NCBI GenBank assembly: GCA_000827205.1
Contig: KN832564.1
Location: 1,066,682-1,130,681 of the forward strand
From: Plicaturopsis crispa FD-325 SS-3
Taxonomy: Eukaryota; Basidiomycota; Agaricomycetes; Amylocorticiales; Amylocorticiaceae
Length of the DNA stretch: 64,000 nucleotides
Direction of reading: 5' to 3'
Position numbers and translations under genes: made by a program. Each line of letters begins with the position of its first letter. Within the stretch, counting starts at the first letter, position 1. The notes under the pieces were generated by a model. It did not search any database. It was not told where the DNA came from and was given only the letters and a program-made list of their open reading frames with translations. Positions 11,455 through 22,790 of the stretch are shown here, piece after piece.

Positions 11455-12080
11455 CATTTTCCGGGCCCTAACCGTATTACGTAAGTATGTATCATAATAC
11501 CTCGTCGTGCTCGCTCTCAGACTCTTGTAACTTGTTTCCAACTTGTGCATGCACGGATGCAGCAGAAAGTCCGATTTATGGGGAGCAAAGTCCGCATACC
11601 GTTCCGCGGACTCAGCCACCACGGACCTGTGGCGGAAATCCCGTAGTAAACAACACCTACAAACAACGCTTTGCCTCAACGCCGCGTCCCCATCACCGTC
11701 GTCGCCACAAGACTTACTTGTACGCCAAAGCGCGCGACTTACGCTCGTCGCTTTGCCCGCCCTTTAGGCCGTTCTGACAATGTTTGTGTTTCCCGTATAT
11801 AGATGTGCTGCAGTAGCACGAATAGTATTAGATCATCCTTTCCCCACTCATCTCCGAGCTCTTCCAAACCTACTGTCCCCTTGAACGGATATGCCTGCAG
11901 ATCAAGGCCACCTCCAATGCGACCCGATCGCACATAGCGTAGGCCGCTGCGAGAAGTGTCGAGCATCATGGTACCCGACGTCGAGGACAATGGAATGCGC
12001 GTAATAGCCTTTTCCACTGATCGAGATAAGAGGAACAATGAGCATTTGCGGGCGGCTACTGCCGATATGCTAAAGTGTCC

Positions 12081-12116
12081 GGTCCGCGCAAAGGTTTGCG
12101 CACCAGTGCGCGGACT
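12081..12116. repeat. Inverted repeat (stem 10, one mismatch)
   Basis: GGTCCGCGCA (12081-12090) pairs with TGCGCGGACT (12107-12116) across a 16-base loop. It lies 110-145 bp past the P450 stop codon, so it could be a hairpin in the 3' untranslated region. Confidence 0.45.
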
Positions 12117-12225
12117 GGTACGCAGACCTTCCTCCCAGTGGATCGAACGTTCTCGGATGCAGAGAGTTTTGTGAAGCGTTACATTGTTAGAATTCCAAAT
12201 ACTACATTATGGAGTGCGACGCCGA

Positions 12226-14476
12226 CTACCCTTCAGCAGCATGTTCTTCAGCAGTCTTTAGGATCAGAGACCGCAACTCGGGTGTCCGCGGTTTAATCTG
12301 GCATTTGAAAGGAATCGGACGGCTATAAAATCGCTCAGCCTGACGTCTTTGGAAAAGGAGAGAACGGCATGCGCACTGGAAGAAGCCCGCCGTAAATTTG
12401 AGTACGGAAGGCACCTCTTTCCCCTGCGCGTCGACGTCCTTGCCGATGTCGAACGCCGCGAGGATGGATGCTACCGCAAGCCACACCATCGCGTCTGCAA
12501 CATGCCGCCCCGGGCAGATCCTACATAAAGAGGGAACATGATAGACATCAGCTACTGGGTGGAATTGGTAGGATGGATATGTGAGTACCGTCTACCAAAG
12601 CCGAATGCCCCGCTTGTTTTGGGATCAGGCAGGTCTGGATTCTCGAGGTACCTCTCCGGTCTAAACTGATCAGCATCGGATCCGTATACCTTCTCGTCGT
12701 GCAGGATCCCCCTGTCCCACGCAAGTCAGATCCGACGGTGCGACTATAAAATACGACCACGACGCACCAAGCATTTCCGAAAACGATCGTGCCTTTGGGG
12801 ATGAAATACCCATTGTAAACGTCGTCCTCCATCAGTTTGTGCGGGACTGCAGTGGGCACCACAGGGTTCCAACGGTACAGTTCCTTGACCAGCGCGTCTA
12901 AGTACGGGAGTGACTCGCGGTCTGCAAAGTCGGGCAGCCGGTTGTCACCGAGGACGGCAACTAGCTCCGCCTGCGCTGTCTTTTGCACCTTGGGGAAGTG
13001 CACCATGGCGAGGAGAAATGATTCGAGCGTTGTCAAAGTCTGTCGTGCGTTAGACAGGGCTGCGATGGGAGCTAGAAAGAAAATACCGTGTCCGTCCCGG
13101 CTTACAATGTATGGGGTCAGCAAACGCCATAAAATGAGCATAGCGCGACTGGTATGTAGACCGACCTCCGTACGTCGATGCTGCAGCACCTTGGTTATCA
13201 TACTCGGAGACAGAGGAATCACTTTGCGACTCTTCGATCATCGTCGCCGCAAACGAAGTGACCGCACGTCCATTTTTCTACATAGGTCAATTGCCATAAG
13301 AACACGACCAGTCGACTTCTGTGCGAAGCACTTAGATGATAATGAGTACTCGCCATCATGTCTTTCACGATAGCCCATGGCCTTTCCCTGAGCGCGATGA
13401 AGGACTTGTGCCAGCCACTCGCCTTCTTTTTGAATGACGCAAACGGCACCCATTCGGGTATATACCGCACTACATGGCACGGAGTGAATAGATCTGATGG
13501 GAGTCAAAGAAAGACTAGACACACGGATTGGTAAAATGTCGACGTAAAAAGCGCCGGGTTTTGATATCTCGTCGAACACATTTGTGCACTCGTCCGCGAG
13601 TTCAAGGAAGGGGTCGTGCTTGCTCTTTACTGAGAACCTACAAGCGCCCAGGAGCGAGTCAACATTAAAATCTTATGATCGCGGGGAAGCGTGCGGACCC
13701 GTATGTCATTTCCACCAGCACCGAGCCTGCAAAGCTGCCCAGGTTCACGAGCGTCAGCACTATTAGCCAAATGAAACACCACCAACTACTTACTATTTGA
13801 GATGCTCAACGTAGTCAACGGGGTCCTCGAGGAGGCTGCGCAGCAGAATGCTCGTTGACTTGGTGTGCAGGTGTAAGAACGCCTTGGCCGCGGCCGGGTG
13901 GAAGCGAGTGTGAAAGATCTTGCGGTGCCTGCGCCAGGTCGCGCCGTACTCTAGGACTGGGAGGAGATTGTCGGTCAGGCCGATCCTGTGTACATAAGTA
14001 TGCAGAGATGTAAGCACTCCATTTCTAAGGGCAATGTGATTGTTGCATACGAACATTTCCATCATAGGTGTAACGACGCGGTCGCTGTAAATTGATGACC
14101 GTTTCTCAAAGAGGTCATGCGCCGCTGTAGCAGAGTTGACGTATAGCAGCGGTTGTCCCAGTACGGTGAGACCAAGAATATCACCTAATGTTCAGTTGGA
14201 ATTAGCATCGAACGTGGTATAAACAGCGGGCAGAGCAAACTGACCGTATGTTTTGCTCCATTCTGCGTATGTTTCGCATTGTTTCTCGATGACAATATCA
14301 CGGATATTTCCGAGCAGGGGTAGAGGAGCTGGTCCGGGGGCGAAGGGAAGTCCCTGGGCGTTCCTCTTGCGCCCGAGTACAGTGGCGCGCAGCCACCAGA
14401 GGACGGGAAGCCCGACCAAAAGTACAGCTAGCGGGGTACGCAGAGGGGGTGGTATGTACTCCAATGCTGAAGACAT
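12226..14476 (-). CDS. Cytochrome P450 monooxygenase, ER-anchored
   Basis: Membrane-bound P450 resembling basidiomycete proteins often annotated as O-methylsterigmatocystin oxidoreductase-like; substrate unknown. Twelve exons in phase: 14245-14476, 14055-14184, 13794-13985, 13699-13734, 13525-13637, 13350-13469, 13166-13277, 13087-13100, 12768-13039, 12589-12711, 12377-12530, 12226-12322. An N-terminal anchor (LAVLLVGLPVLWWL) precedes a proline hinge (PFAPGPAPLPLLGN). Motifs: helix C WRRHRK, I-helix AGTDTT, ExxR in KELYRWNP, FRPERY, and heme loop FGFGRRICPGRH with the axial Cys. The I-helix AGTDT is encoded by a 14-nt exon (13087-13100). It neighbours a CoA ligase and a medium-chain reductase. 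Confidence 0.93.
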
Positions 14477-15302
14477 GACAGTGAGAGGAGAAAGGAGCTC
14501 AGGAACGACTTTGCATACCTAGAGAAATCGACGCTTAACATATGTTCTTGAATGATATTGCCGCACACCATAAGATGTGGGCCTGGGCTCGTCATCCGTA
14601 TGGGATATGTTCCCTGGCTGTCAGTTTGCCTCGGGGTCTTCCATAGCGGCGGCGGAGGACATGTTGAGCGCAACGCTCCGAATGGACGACTTCGATATAG
14701 TCGAAGTCTGTACCACGACATATCCGCATTGTCGTCAAATGCCGCTGGGGCCAGTGCGGCTCGGCCTCATACCAGACCATCCTGATTGGTTGATATGCTA
14801 GAACACACAGATTGGGTTCTATTCGAGGACGCCAGATCTCCCAGTTCGGATGCTCCCAAGGCCCCGAGCGATTATGCGCTGGATTGAGAAGGACAACACT
14901 TGTCACCCGCTAGTCAATTCTTGAGCGCTGGTACATAACTGTTACCGAAGATGTCATACAAATATGCCATCGGCGTGGACCGGTCTTGCGTCGAGGACCA
15001 CTCAGAGCCCCACTGGCAAGATATGTTCACTCAAGGCAAGCATGCCACTCTGAACGGTGCAATGGGTATCGAGCGGTAATTGACATCGTAACCTGTAGAT
15101 ACCTGTTTAAGAAGCAGTAAGCCATCTATGCTAGTGAACAACGCTCACGTAGGACTCACCAACAAATGGCAACTGTAACTCATCACCTCGATGACCAAGA
15201 CATCGGCCACTGCAAAGTAAACATGAAAAGTCATCAGCCAAAACTAACGTACAGCGCATGGCTAAACCCATCGTACCTAATATCACTGCGATTGGACGAC
15301 CC
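14477..15302. other. Intergenic: P450 upstream region
   Basis: About 830 bp between the P450 start codon and the stop of the small BRI3-type gene. No coding exon, repeat or clear TATA box seen. Confidence 0.4.
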
Positions 15303-15749
15303 CTACTTCTCGAGGCGTACACCACACCGTGAGCATTTCTGCTCGGAATCCGAGCTAAACACCAAAATAGCGTCCAGGTGTCAGCACGAATCACGACGCA
15401 TATCAGGATCGGTACGCACAAAAGACATATCAAACCGCAGGGGAAGCACAGGACCGCGGTGATGATTCCGCAGACGCCGAATACCCGCTTGGTCTCGTGG
15501 TTACCCTGTGCACATTGCGCATAGACTAGAGGGACATGGATATTGTCAGCGGTCTGCAGGGAATGCTGAGAAACACGGTGATACGCACGATCTTGCTGGT
15601 ATTGTGCGCCGACCTGTGCCGGCGTCGCGTATTGCTGTGCTATAGGTTCAAAATTGAGGATGAGATACAATGGCACCAGAAGTTAGTTATATCTCGGATG
15701 CGGCGTGGTGGGTTTACGCACTCTGTTGTAATTGAGGCGTGCTAGCCAT
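15303..15749 (-). CDS. Small membrane protein, BRI3 (brain protein I3) type
   Basis: About 99 residues from three exons: 15722-15749, 15420-15639, 15303-15354. The N-terminal half is Gln-rich and polar (MASTPQLQQTQQYATPAQ). Next comes a Cys-containing segment (CAQGNHETKRVFGVCG), a hydrophobic stretch IITAVLCFPCGLICLF, and a terminal CxxC (SDSEQKCSRCGVRLEK). This layout of a cysteine-flanked hydrophobic hairpin and a final CxxC matches BRI3/LITAF-like endolysosomal membrane proteins. I assign it to the BRI3 family from pattern memory, not from an alignment. Cellular role in fungi is unknown. Confidence 0.65.
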
Positions 15750-16359
15750 GGTAGTGCGTGCAAGATGGGTGATGATACGGGGCAGCGAAATTTGGCTGGT
15801 TGATGTTCATGTCGTAGAGATGTCGGGTGGTTTATATATGATTGTTGTGCGCCTGTCATGCCACCGCGAGCTCACCGTCTCACAGCTTCCTGCACATAGA
15901 CCACGTTCGTAGTGACGATAGGCGCCGTTGTGAGACCAGGGCTGTGTGAGATAGGAAGGCTATAGGGCGATATCGACGGGATTGAGGATTCCCCCAGCGC
16001 CGTGGAATGTCCGATGGAATAGGGATATACTCTAGTAGACGCCGCGCGAAGCTCAGCCAGGGTAACGGGGTCGATTGTTGCTACACAGCTTGGATCCGAA
16101 GGCAGCTCAGCGCTGTTGCATATGCATTCACAAAATTCCCACTGTAGCGACAGAGAAATACGGTTGCGTGCTCGACTGCTTAACCTTGATATATTTGAGA
16201 AAGGATGTCATGGAACTAGAAACGAACCAATGCGAGAGTCAGAAATGAAGTATGTTTAGAACACTAGACTCACCACCACAGCGCCCAAGAATTCCAGCTG
16301 ATGACGGCTCCTAGACGATGATGTGTACACAGTTGACTTCACTACACAGCAAGGACCCT
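15750..16359. other. Intergenic: BRI3-type gene promoter and reductase 3' flank
   Basis: 610 bp without coding signal apart from the TATA-like site noted separately. Confidence 0.4.
15831..15840 (-). promoter_or_regulatory. TATA box of BRI3-type gene
   Basis: CATATATAAA on the minus strand, about 85 bp before the start codon at 15749. Confidence 0.5.
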
Positions 16360-17623
16360 TCAAGATACCGTGAGTACCAATTTCGCCCTGTCGCCTTGAG
16401 ACTTCAGCTGTGCCAACGCATCCTTGACACCCTCTAGGCCCCCAGGTAGCCTGCGAATCTCCTGCGTCGTAAGCTTCCCCTCCGCGATTGCCTGCTCCGC
16501 AAAAACCATGAACCGCGCGGCGAATTTCGCTAGTTCCTGGTTGGCGGGAAATAACTGCCCTAAAAACTCGATTTCGCGCCCATTGAGCAGATATGCGAGC
16601 ATTGGGAACGCGGATACGCCAGCAGGTACAGTGGTCTCCCTAGGATTATTCACAAGTGTCACTTTGGTATCGGGGCCTGGGGTGACGCTCGAGAATACGA
16701 TGCGGAACGAGTCTCCATCAGAGATACTGTCGTGCGCAAGCTGACGGCGTTGTGAGTCAGATTCATAATTAAGCGGATGGGGTCAGCGCAGTCACCTTGA
16801 GCTCGCGACCACTGAGGACGGCTTTGATATCCGCTATGCACTTGTCGGCATCGTGATAGTCAATAACGTGGTCTGCACCGAGTTTTGTCAGGTAGTCGCG
16901 GTTTTTCTCGCTCGCGGTTGTGATCACAGTTAGGCCGGCCAATTTCGCGAGCTGGATTACAACCTGCGCAACAGTGGTCGCGCCGCCGTACACGAGGATC
17001 TGTGAGCACTGCTCAGTGGCGCACGGAATATTGACAGTCATCACAACTTACCGGCTCGCCATTCCGGGTTGGCTCCAAAGAAAGAGGCAGGCCCAAGTGA
17101 TAGTAGAGAGACAGGGCAGTCGTTGCGAGCGCGACGCCAAGGCTTGCGGCATCTTCGAAGGCAATGCGGTCGGGTAGCTTGAGGGTGCCATGCTCTTCCA
17201 CAGCGACGTACTCGGCAAATGCGCCCGAGCTGGGGCAAAGCTTCGAGCACCCGTGCGTGACACCGGCGACACGTTCACCTGGCACGAAACGGGAGTTAGG
17301 CCCAACTTTCTCTACAGTCCCGGCAAGATCGCAGCCGACAGTGGAACCAACGCCACCGCCGAATCCCTTCGAAAAAAGCATGTGAGCTGGGATTGAAGGA
17401 CAATGGCATGTATATGGATGCGTACGTATTCAACGTGTTTCCTGATTGTGAATAGCAGGTAAGTAATAAGAAGACCGTGAAGATTCGCGGTAACAGCTTA
17501 CCAGTCTGTAGGGTTCACGGCCACAGCTGCGACTTTGACCAGCAACTGGCCCTCAAGAAGGTCGGGGATGGGTGCCTCCTCAACAGCGACAGTTTGCCCT
17601 GGTTGAATCTTGACGGCTTTCAT
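16360..17623 (-). CDS. Medium-chain oxidoreductase, zinc-free enoyl-reductase type
   Basis: GroES-like N-domain plus NAD(P)-binding domain, of the fungal family that includes ToxD and trans-acting enoyl reductases of polyketide pathways. Five exons give 345 residues: 17502-17623, 17426-17441, 17052-17366, 16796-16999, 16360-16740. Motifs: start MKAVKIQPGQTVAVEEAP, NPTDWKH, STVGCDLAGTVEKVG, GERVAGVTHG, cofactor loop VYGGATTVAQVVIQLAK, and LGADHVIDY. The structural zinc cysteines and catalytic zinc ligands of true alcohol dehydrogenases are absent. A 16-nt exon (17426-17441) encodes KHVEY, and the next acceptor lies just inside a T-rich run. No polyketide synthase is in the window, so a free-standing quinone or enone reductase is equally possible. 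Confidence 0.85.
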
Positions 17624-18892
17624 TATTGGAGTCTGCCAAGTGCTATGAGATGATTGAAACTTCGAATAATGGGGACAGCGACATCACCTTTATAGCAGCT
17701 TGCTACCGTGTATTACAGAGGATTACAGACTCCGAGGCGCTGACTTGTCGGCCCCTTTAATGGGCATTGAGGCTTTGAAATGAAATAGCGCCGCCGACCT
17801 AAGATGACAGTGCTCAGCACCTCTTAGAAGGAGGAGGTCCGGAGGAGCAGGAGGTGTATTCCGGCGCCATGTCGCGTGTAGTGCGCACAAAGTATACACT
17901 TCGAATATATTCACCGCGAATATGAGCTGCATCTTGCGATCAATCATGGTGTCACTGTCGAACGCGTGAATGGCAAGAGCCTAGATATCTACTAAGAGAG
18001 AGGTCAAAGTGCATGTCCTGTTAAATCGAATTTGAAAGTCCATTCACCTTGTTTGCGTCGCGGGAGGCATAAGCTTTACCCTGAAACTCCACAATCAAGC
18101 TTCGAGTTTGCAAAGTGAAGGGGTTGAACACCATACTTCATTGACCTTTCCGTACAGAGTGCAAGGGATCTTGAAACTAGGAAACAGATAGCTAGTAAGC
18201 ATTTCAAGCTTTGTCTGCAGATGTCAGGGAGTCCAACAGTTGAGATAAATAGTTGAACCGGGGCTCCAGATCTCGAGGTCTCAAGCTCAAGGCTCGTAGA
18301 ATGATTCAATGAACCATGCCTGTGCTCGTTGTGTATCGTGCTGCGTGATGGATAAGGGACTCGGTTGCCTGCAACGACGACATAGCATTTCATTCTGCAT
18401 AGCTTCGCATGCCGCTATTCATTCGCATATTGGTGATTGTGAGCTAGTTCCATGGTTGCATGTCCTTGCGAATTCAGGAAAAGAGAGCTAAGACATGGCC
18501 GACGAGAGAAAGAAAACTAGCATTTATGGACGAGAGGCAAGAGAGCAAGAGAGGAAATCCATCGAGCAGAACGACTCCGCTTGGCAAGCCGGATTGCCGG
18601 CTCTCGGCTGCTGTGGCGTCAGAGAGTCCGCCAGCGTCGACTCTTGCTTATCCTCGACGTCGACGGGCGAGTCCTTCTTGTTCTTAACCACCACAACCCA
18701 CAAAATCTATCGGAGCAGCTATCAAAGCCTCTGCTTTCGTGGAATCGCGTATCCTGTTTATATATCCTGCTTGAGCTCGTAGACGACTCGTTCTCTCTTT
18801 CGGTATCGTAACTTCTCAGGCCCATTGTCAGGTTAACTTCAAGTCACTCGTCCGTTTCGCGTGCCTGCGCAAAGGCTCTCTAATACTCAGAG
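17624..18892. other. Divergent upstream region
   Basis: 1.27 kb between divergently transcribed reductase and RING-protein genes. Only the TATA box at 17689 stands out. No gene recognised. Confidence 0.45.
17689..17694 (-). promoter_or_regulatory. TATA box of the medium-chain reductase gene
   Basis: TATAAA on the minus strand, about 66 bp before the start codon at 17623. Confidence 0.5.
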
Positions 18893-21800
18893 ATGGGTCA
18901 AAGTCCTTCCCGAATTCGGCGTGGCAACAATACTCCCGCCATTGTCGTTACACCCCCGGAAACCACACCCGACGACCACGAGAGCAGTGCACAGGATGGA
19001 GCAGCTGCGCAGGCTACCGCCGCAACAAAGCGTTCGCGTCGAGCCTCTGTCCGCAGGAGTCTGTCGAAGCTCGTTAGTGGCTCGAGCTCATCGGACTCGA
19101 CGCGCACTCGCACTGATAGCAGTGCTTCTACCACTGCGGGCTCATTGCGACGGAGATGGCGGGCGTCCAGAAGGTGGTCAAAGACGCCTGTGGAGCTTGG
19201 CGAATCTCCCGCAGAAACCTCCGAGACTTCTCCCGAGCAGTCTCCGGAACGCCCTGTAGAGCCTGCAGCCACCCTTTCACCACCTAGCATCACGACGAAG
19301 GGAAAGGGAAAGGCGCCGGAGGTTGATCAAGCTCATCTACAAGAAGCGGTCATTGTCGACCAGACTGATCGACCCTCGACACCCCTTGCCTCCCTGTCGG
19401 GGCCGAGTCACCCTTTGACTGTGTCACCAGATCATCCACCGACGACCAACACTGATGACCCAATCGGTCCAGAGACAAGCTCGAATATCGGAACATGGCT
19501 TGGGGGGCAGGCATCATTGGCTGAGAGATTAGGTCTCCCGGGCAATAACGACGAGGATGAGGTTGTCATCGCTCCCGATGATCAAGAGGAACATGTGGAA
19601 AACGAGCCGCCCGATGCTCGGGATGCGGAGCCCCCAGCGCCTCCCGCTACACAGCCCGAACCACCGCGCACGCGTGGGCTACCTCCCCCGGGCACGTTAG
19701 TTGTTGTCCAAGGCGTTGTCCATACCACAGATGTCGCTCGCAACCCGCCGGCTAATTCTACTGCGACCACGAGCTCCCGATCACTTACGCCTTTACCCGC
19801 GCGCCGGGCATCGTCAGCTCCTCGCCCATCGTCTACCGGAGGACGGAACAGGCTATCGGCACTATTTTCGCGTTCTCCCAGCCCCCCTTCTAGCCTCCCT
19901 GGGCTATCGGCAGGTGAAGATACCGGCATGTCGCGCAGACCGTCACACGAGTCAAGGCCTGGAACAGTGTCTGAAAGCGGTCGTGGCAGCGGAGAGTCTG
20001 ACCCTAACGACGAGACAGACGCCCAAACTGCTACCACAGAAGACCCTGCACAACCGGGCGCCCTTTCTGCGAATAGCATCGATATTCTGGGAACTCTCCT
20101 TAGGTAAATTTAAGCCCTTTGATAGCTCATATATTTCTAATCTTATACATGTATAGCGTTGCTGCAGCGGCGACGGCGGCGTCTCTGTTGACTGGCTCGT
20201 CTGATCCAATTTTCTCTTCTGGCTTCAATCCATCCCCCACACCCGTCAATGCTACCACGACTCCGCGCGCATCTGAGGATATCCGACGACCTACGTCGCC
20301 GTCTCCTGCCAATCCTGTGGGCGGCATCGGAATTCCCGGCCTTAGCCTCGGGCCGGGCTCTCACGACGCCCATAATGGCCGCAATACCCGGCCAAGCGTG
20401 AGTCGTGCATGGGGAAGCCTGCGCGAGCGCCTGGGGTTGCGCGCCACGAACGAGACAGACCATGTCGACTCGCAGAATACAAACACAGGTGCATCGTCTA
20501 GAACTCGATCAGACGGGTCCGCAATGAATGCACGAGAGATAATGCTGGAAGAAATGGCTCGTGCGTTCAATCTTGGCTTGGGTATCAACCGTGAACGGCC
20601 AAGCGGCGAAGGTGCCGATGAAGACCAGCGCCCGACCTCGCCGTCTGCGCGGAATTCGCGATTCTCGGAAGAGGAGGATGGTCGTCTCCCTCCCGAGGAC
20701 AGCTTTGAACGGTTTTTGATCAACCTTCAAGCTGATCTTCGCGCAGTCTTGTCGGGTGGCACTCCTCCCACATCAGGTGAGACTACGGAGGCTCCGAACG
20801 AGACTGCTACGATGCGAACATCTACGGAAACCGACGGCTCTGGGGTGCTATCTTCCGTCGTGGATATCCATCCCAGTGCTTCAGAGCCTCACGATGTGCC
20901 TGCTGCATCCTCTGCCGATTCTTCGGATACGAACCCCGCGGATGCTGCGGAAGACGAGTACATAGAATCGCAGATCCGTGAGGCCCTCGAGAGGAGGGAT
21001 GCCGAGGAGGCGGCCGCACCTCCCTATCCTTCGCCGGGCCCCACTGACGGTGCTGTTGGCCCGGGTTCGAGAACACGGACAGAACGTGGGCCTGGAGGGG
21101 GTGTGAATTGGTGGAGACTCTATCAGTTCCCCTCCATCACCGCACCGCAAGCGCAAGGCTTGTCGTCCACCCTCAATGGCAGACATAACGCCAGCTCCAA
21201 TGCACCTCCTGCGTCGACCTCTTCTTCCACTCCTCCCATGCCCACGAATGATACGATGGCTGACCACAGCGATCCCTCATCCTCTTCCGACTCTTCACCA
21301 CCAAGGGACAGCTCCGAACAAACACGCCAGACTCCCGCACCAGCTGACCCCTCAGCACCGGGCACCGTGATCCCAGTCATCATAGTAGGATTGCAGTCCT
21401 TCAATGCCAACGGCGGTCGGGGTAGACATCCACCAGGCGACAGACCTGAGGACACGGGAGACCGTGATGACCCAGAGGATGAACACAGCGACGCTGGTGA
21501 CAGGATGCCAGAGGGCGAGCAACCTGACGCAGCCCCACAGGAGCCAGCCGCGTGGCCGCCGTCGCACGCCGACGAACCGGTTGAGCAAACTGAGCAGCCT
21601 TATGATCCAACGATCGACAGCGACGATCCCAATGGCGGCGTGCGGCGAGGTAGGACTTGGCAATCGCGAGCGGCCAATGCGTTCAGAAACCTCAGACCTG
21701 GTGGACGAAGGCCGCCCTCGCGCGAGACTCGGGAAAATGAAAGCCCAGGGTCAAGGACGTTCTTGATATATGTCATTGGTGGTACGTCTGATCCTCGCTA

Positions 21801-22377
21801 CGAGCGGATACTAGCATGCTGAATTTGTGCACGCAGGCTATTACCCGCCAGACCACGCTATTCTCACTGGGAACAACAATCTCAACTCCTTCGAAGCGTT
21901 CTGGTGAGTTTCATCGAGGCTAATTTCTGTTAGCACGCGCTGACACGCACCTAGGGAACTCGCTGAGATGTTTGGTAATCACAAGCCCACTACTGCGACA
22001 AAAGAAGACATCGAGAAGTCGGGCTTAGAAATCATCAAATCATCGGCGCTGGAACAGTACGAAAAGGACGGCAAGATCTCGTCGAATTGTGTTGACCGGG
22101 TGCGTAGCCTCTTCATTTGAGTCTAAAACGCTTGGACTAAAGGACACTTCAGTGTCTCATTTGCCTGGACGATTACGAGCCAGAAGATGATGTCCGATTG
22201 TTAGCATGCAGACACGCTTTCCATAAAAATTGCGTCGACAAATGGCTGGAAACGGGCCGAAACAACTGCCCCGCCTGTCGTTCGACGGTACGCCATCTAT
22301 CTTTTACGATAGAAACATGGCTCATTTGTTGCGTCCAGGGAGTCTCTACTGACACTGCTACGTCCTATGCTGCCTGA
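18893..22377 (+). CDS. Large RING-H2 E3 ubiquitin ligase with disordered N-terminus
   Basis: Predicted E3 ubiquitin ligase of about 1073 residues. Exons: 18893-20103, 20157-21781, 21837-21903, 21955-22099, 22153-22287, 22339-22377. The first roughly 930 residues are Ser/Pro/Thr/Asp-rich low-complexity sequence. It begins MGQSPSR, fitting the N-myristoylation rule (Gly2, Ser6), so membrane attachment is possible. Order returns near the end: YYPPDHAILTGNNNLNSFEA, WELAEMF, then the RING: CLICLDDY...CRHAFHKNCVDKWL...CPAC, with the Cys/His spacing of RING-H2 (C3H2C3). The fold that precedes the RING is shared with other large fungal RING proteins in my recollection. Substrates unknown. Almost all disordered sequence sits in two long exons; the conserved part is split into four short ones. 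Confidence 0.9.
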
Positions 22378-22790
22378 GTTCCTCTGTTTGTTATTCTGAC
22401 CCACTGCACCCTTTCCCCCTCCCCTCCCCCTCAACAATACTTACCACTCCTTTGATTTCGCTCTTCTCGCTGCTTTCTGCTTCCCGTCGTGTAGCATGTC
22501 TTGGTCTCCACTCTCCCTCTCTCTCGCGTCTCTTGGCCTCCGAATTCTGAATATCTGATACGTGTGGTAATCGTGTTCTGGTTTCATAAATTTCGCCTAC
22601 CTCGCTCACTTTGTATTCTACTGCATAAACCGGAAAATGGACTATCTATTTCATGAATCCCTGAAAGTGTTTGTGAAGGCGACGCTGAGCGAAGCTTCCA
22701 TGGTAGCCTTTGCTGCAATTGATTTCATTCATCATGCGTAGGAATGTATGTGATAGTCAAATAGATGTGGCGTACTGCCGACGCGCATTA
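22378..22790. other. Convergent 3' region
   Basis: Pyrimidine-rich 3' flank (CCCTTTCCCCCTCCCC near 22410) between converging genes; no coding signal. Confidence 0.45.

Larger units (their letters stand above)
11116..12225. other. Intergenic region with short repeats
   Basis: 1.1 kb between the ligase start and the P450 stop, both genes on minus. No gene recognised. It contains a perfect tandem repeat of ACCCCGCATTTT (11431-11454) and an imperfect hairpin (12081-12116), listed separately. Confidence 0.5.

Noticed and set aside
12837-13373. 178-codon plus-strand open frame
   Set aside because: Runs antisense over six P450 exons and introns; no domain.
18898-21663. Several long open frames in other frames over the RING gene
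   Set aside because: GC-rich low-complexity exons open all frames; only the frame ending in the RING domain has conserved motifs and valid splice sites.
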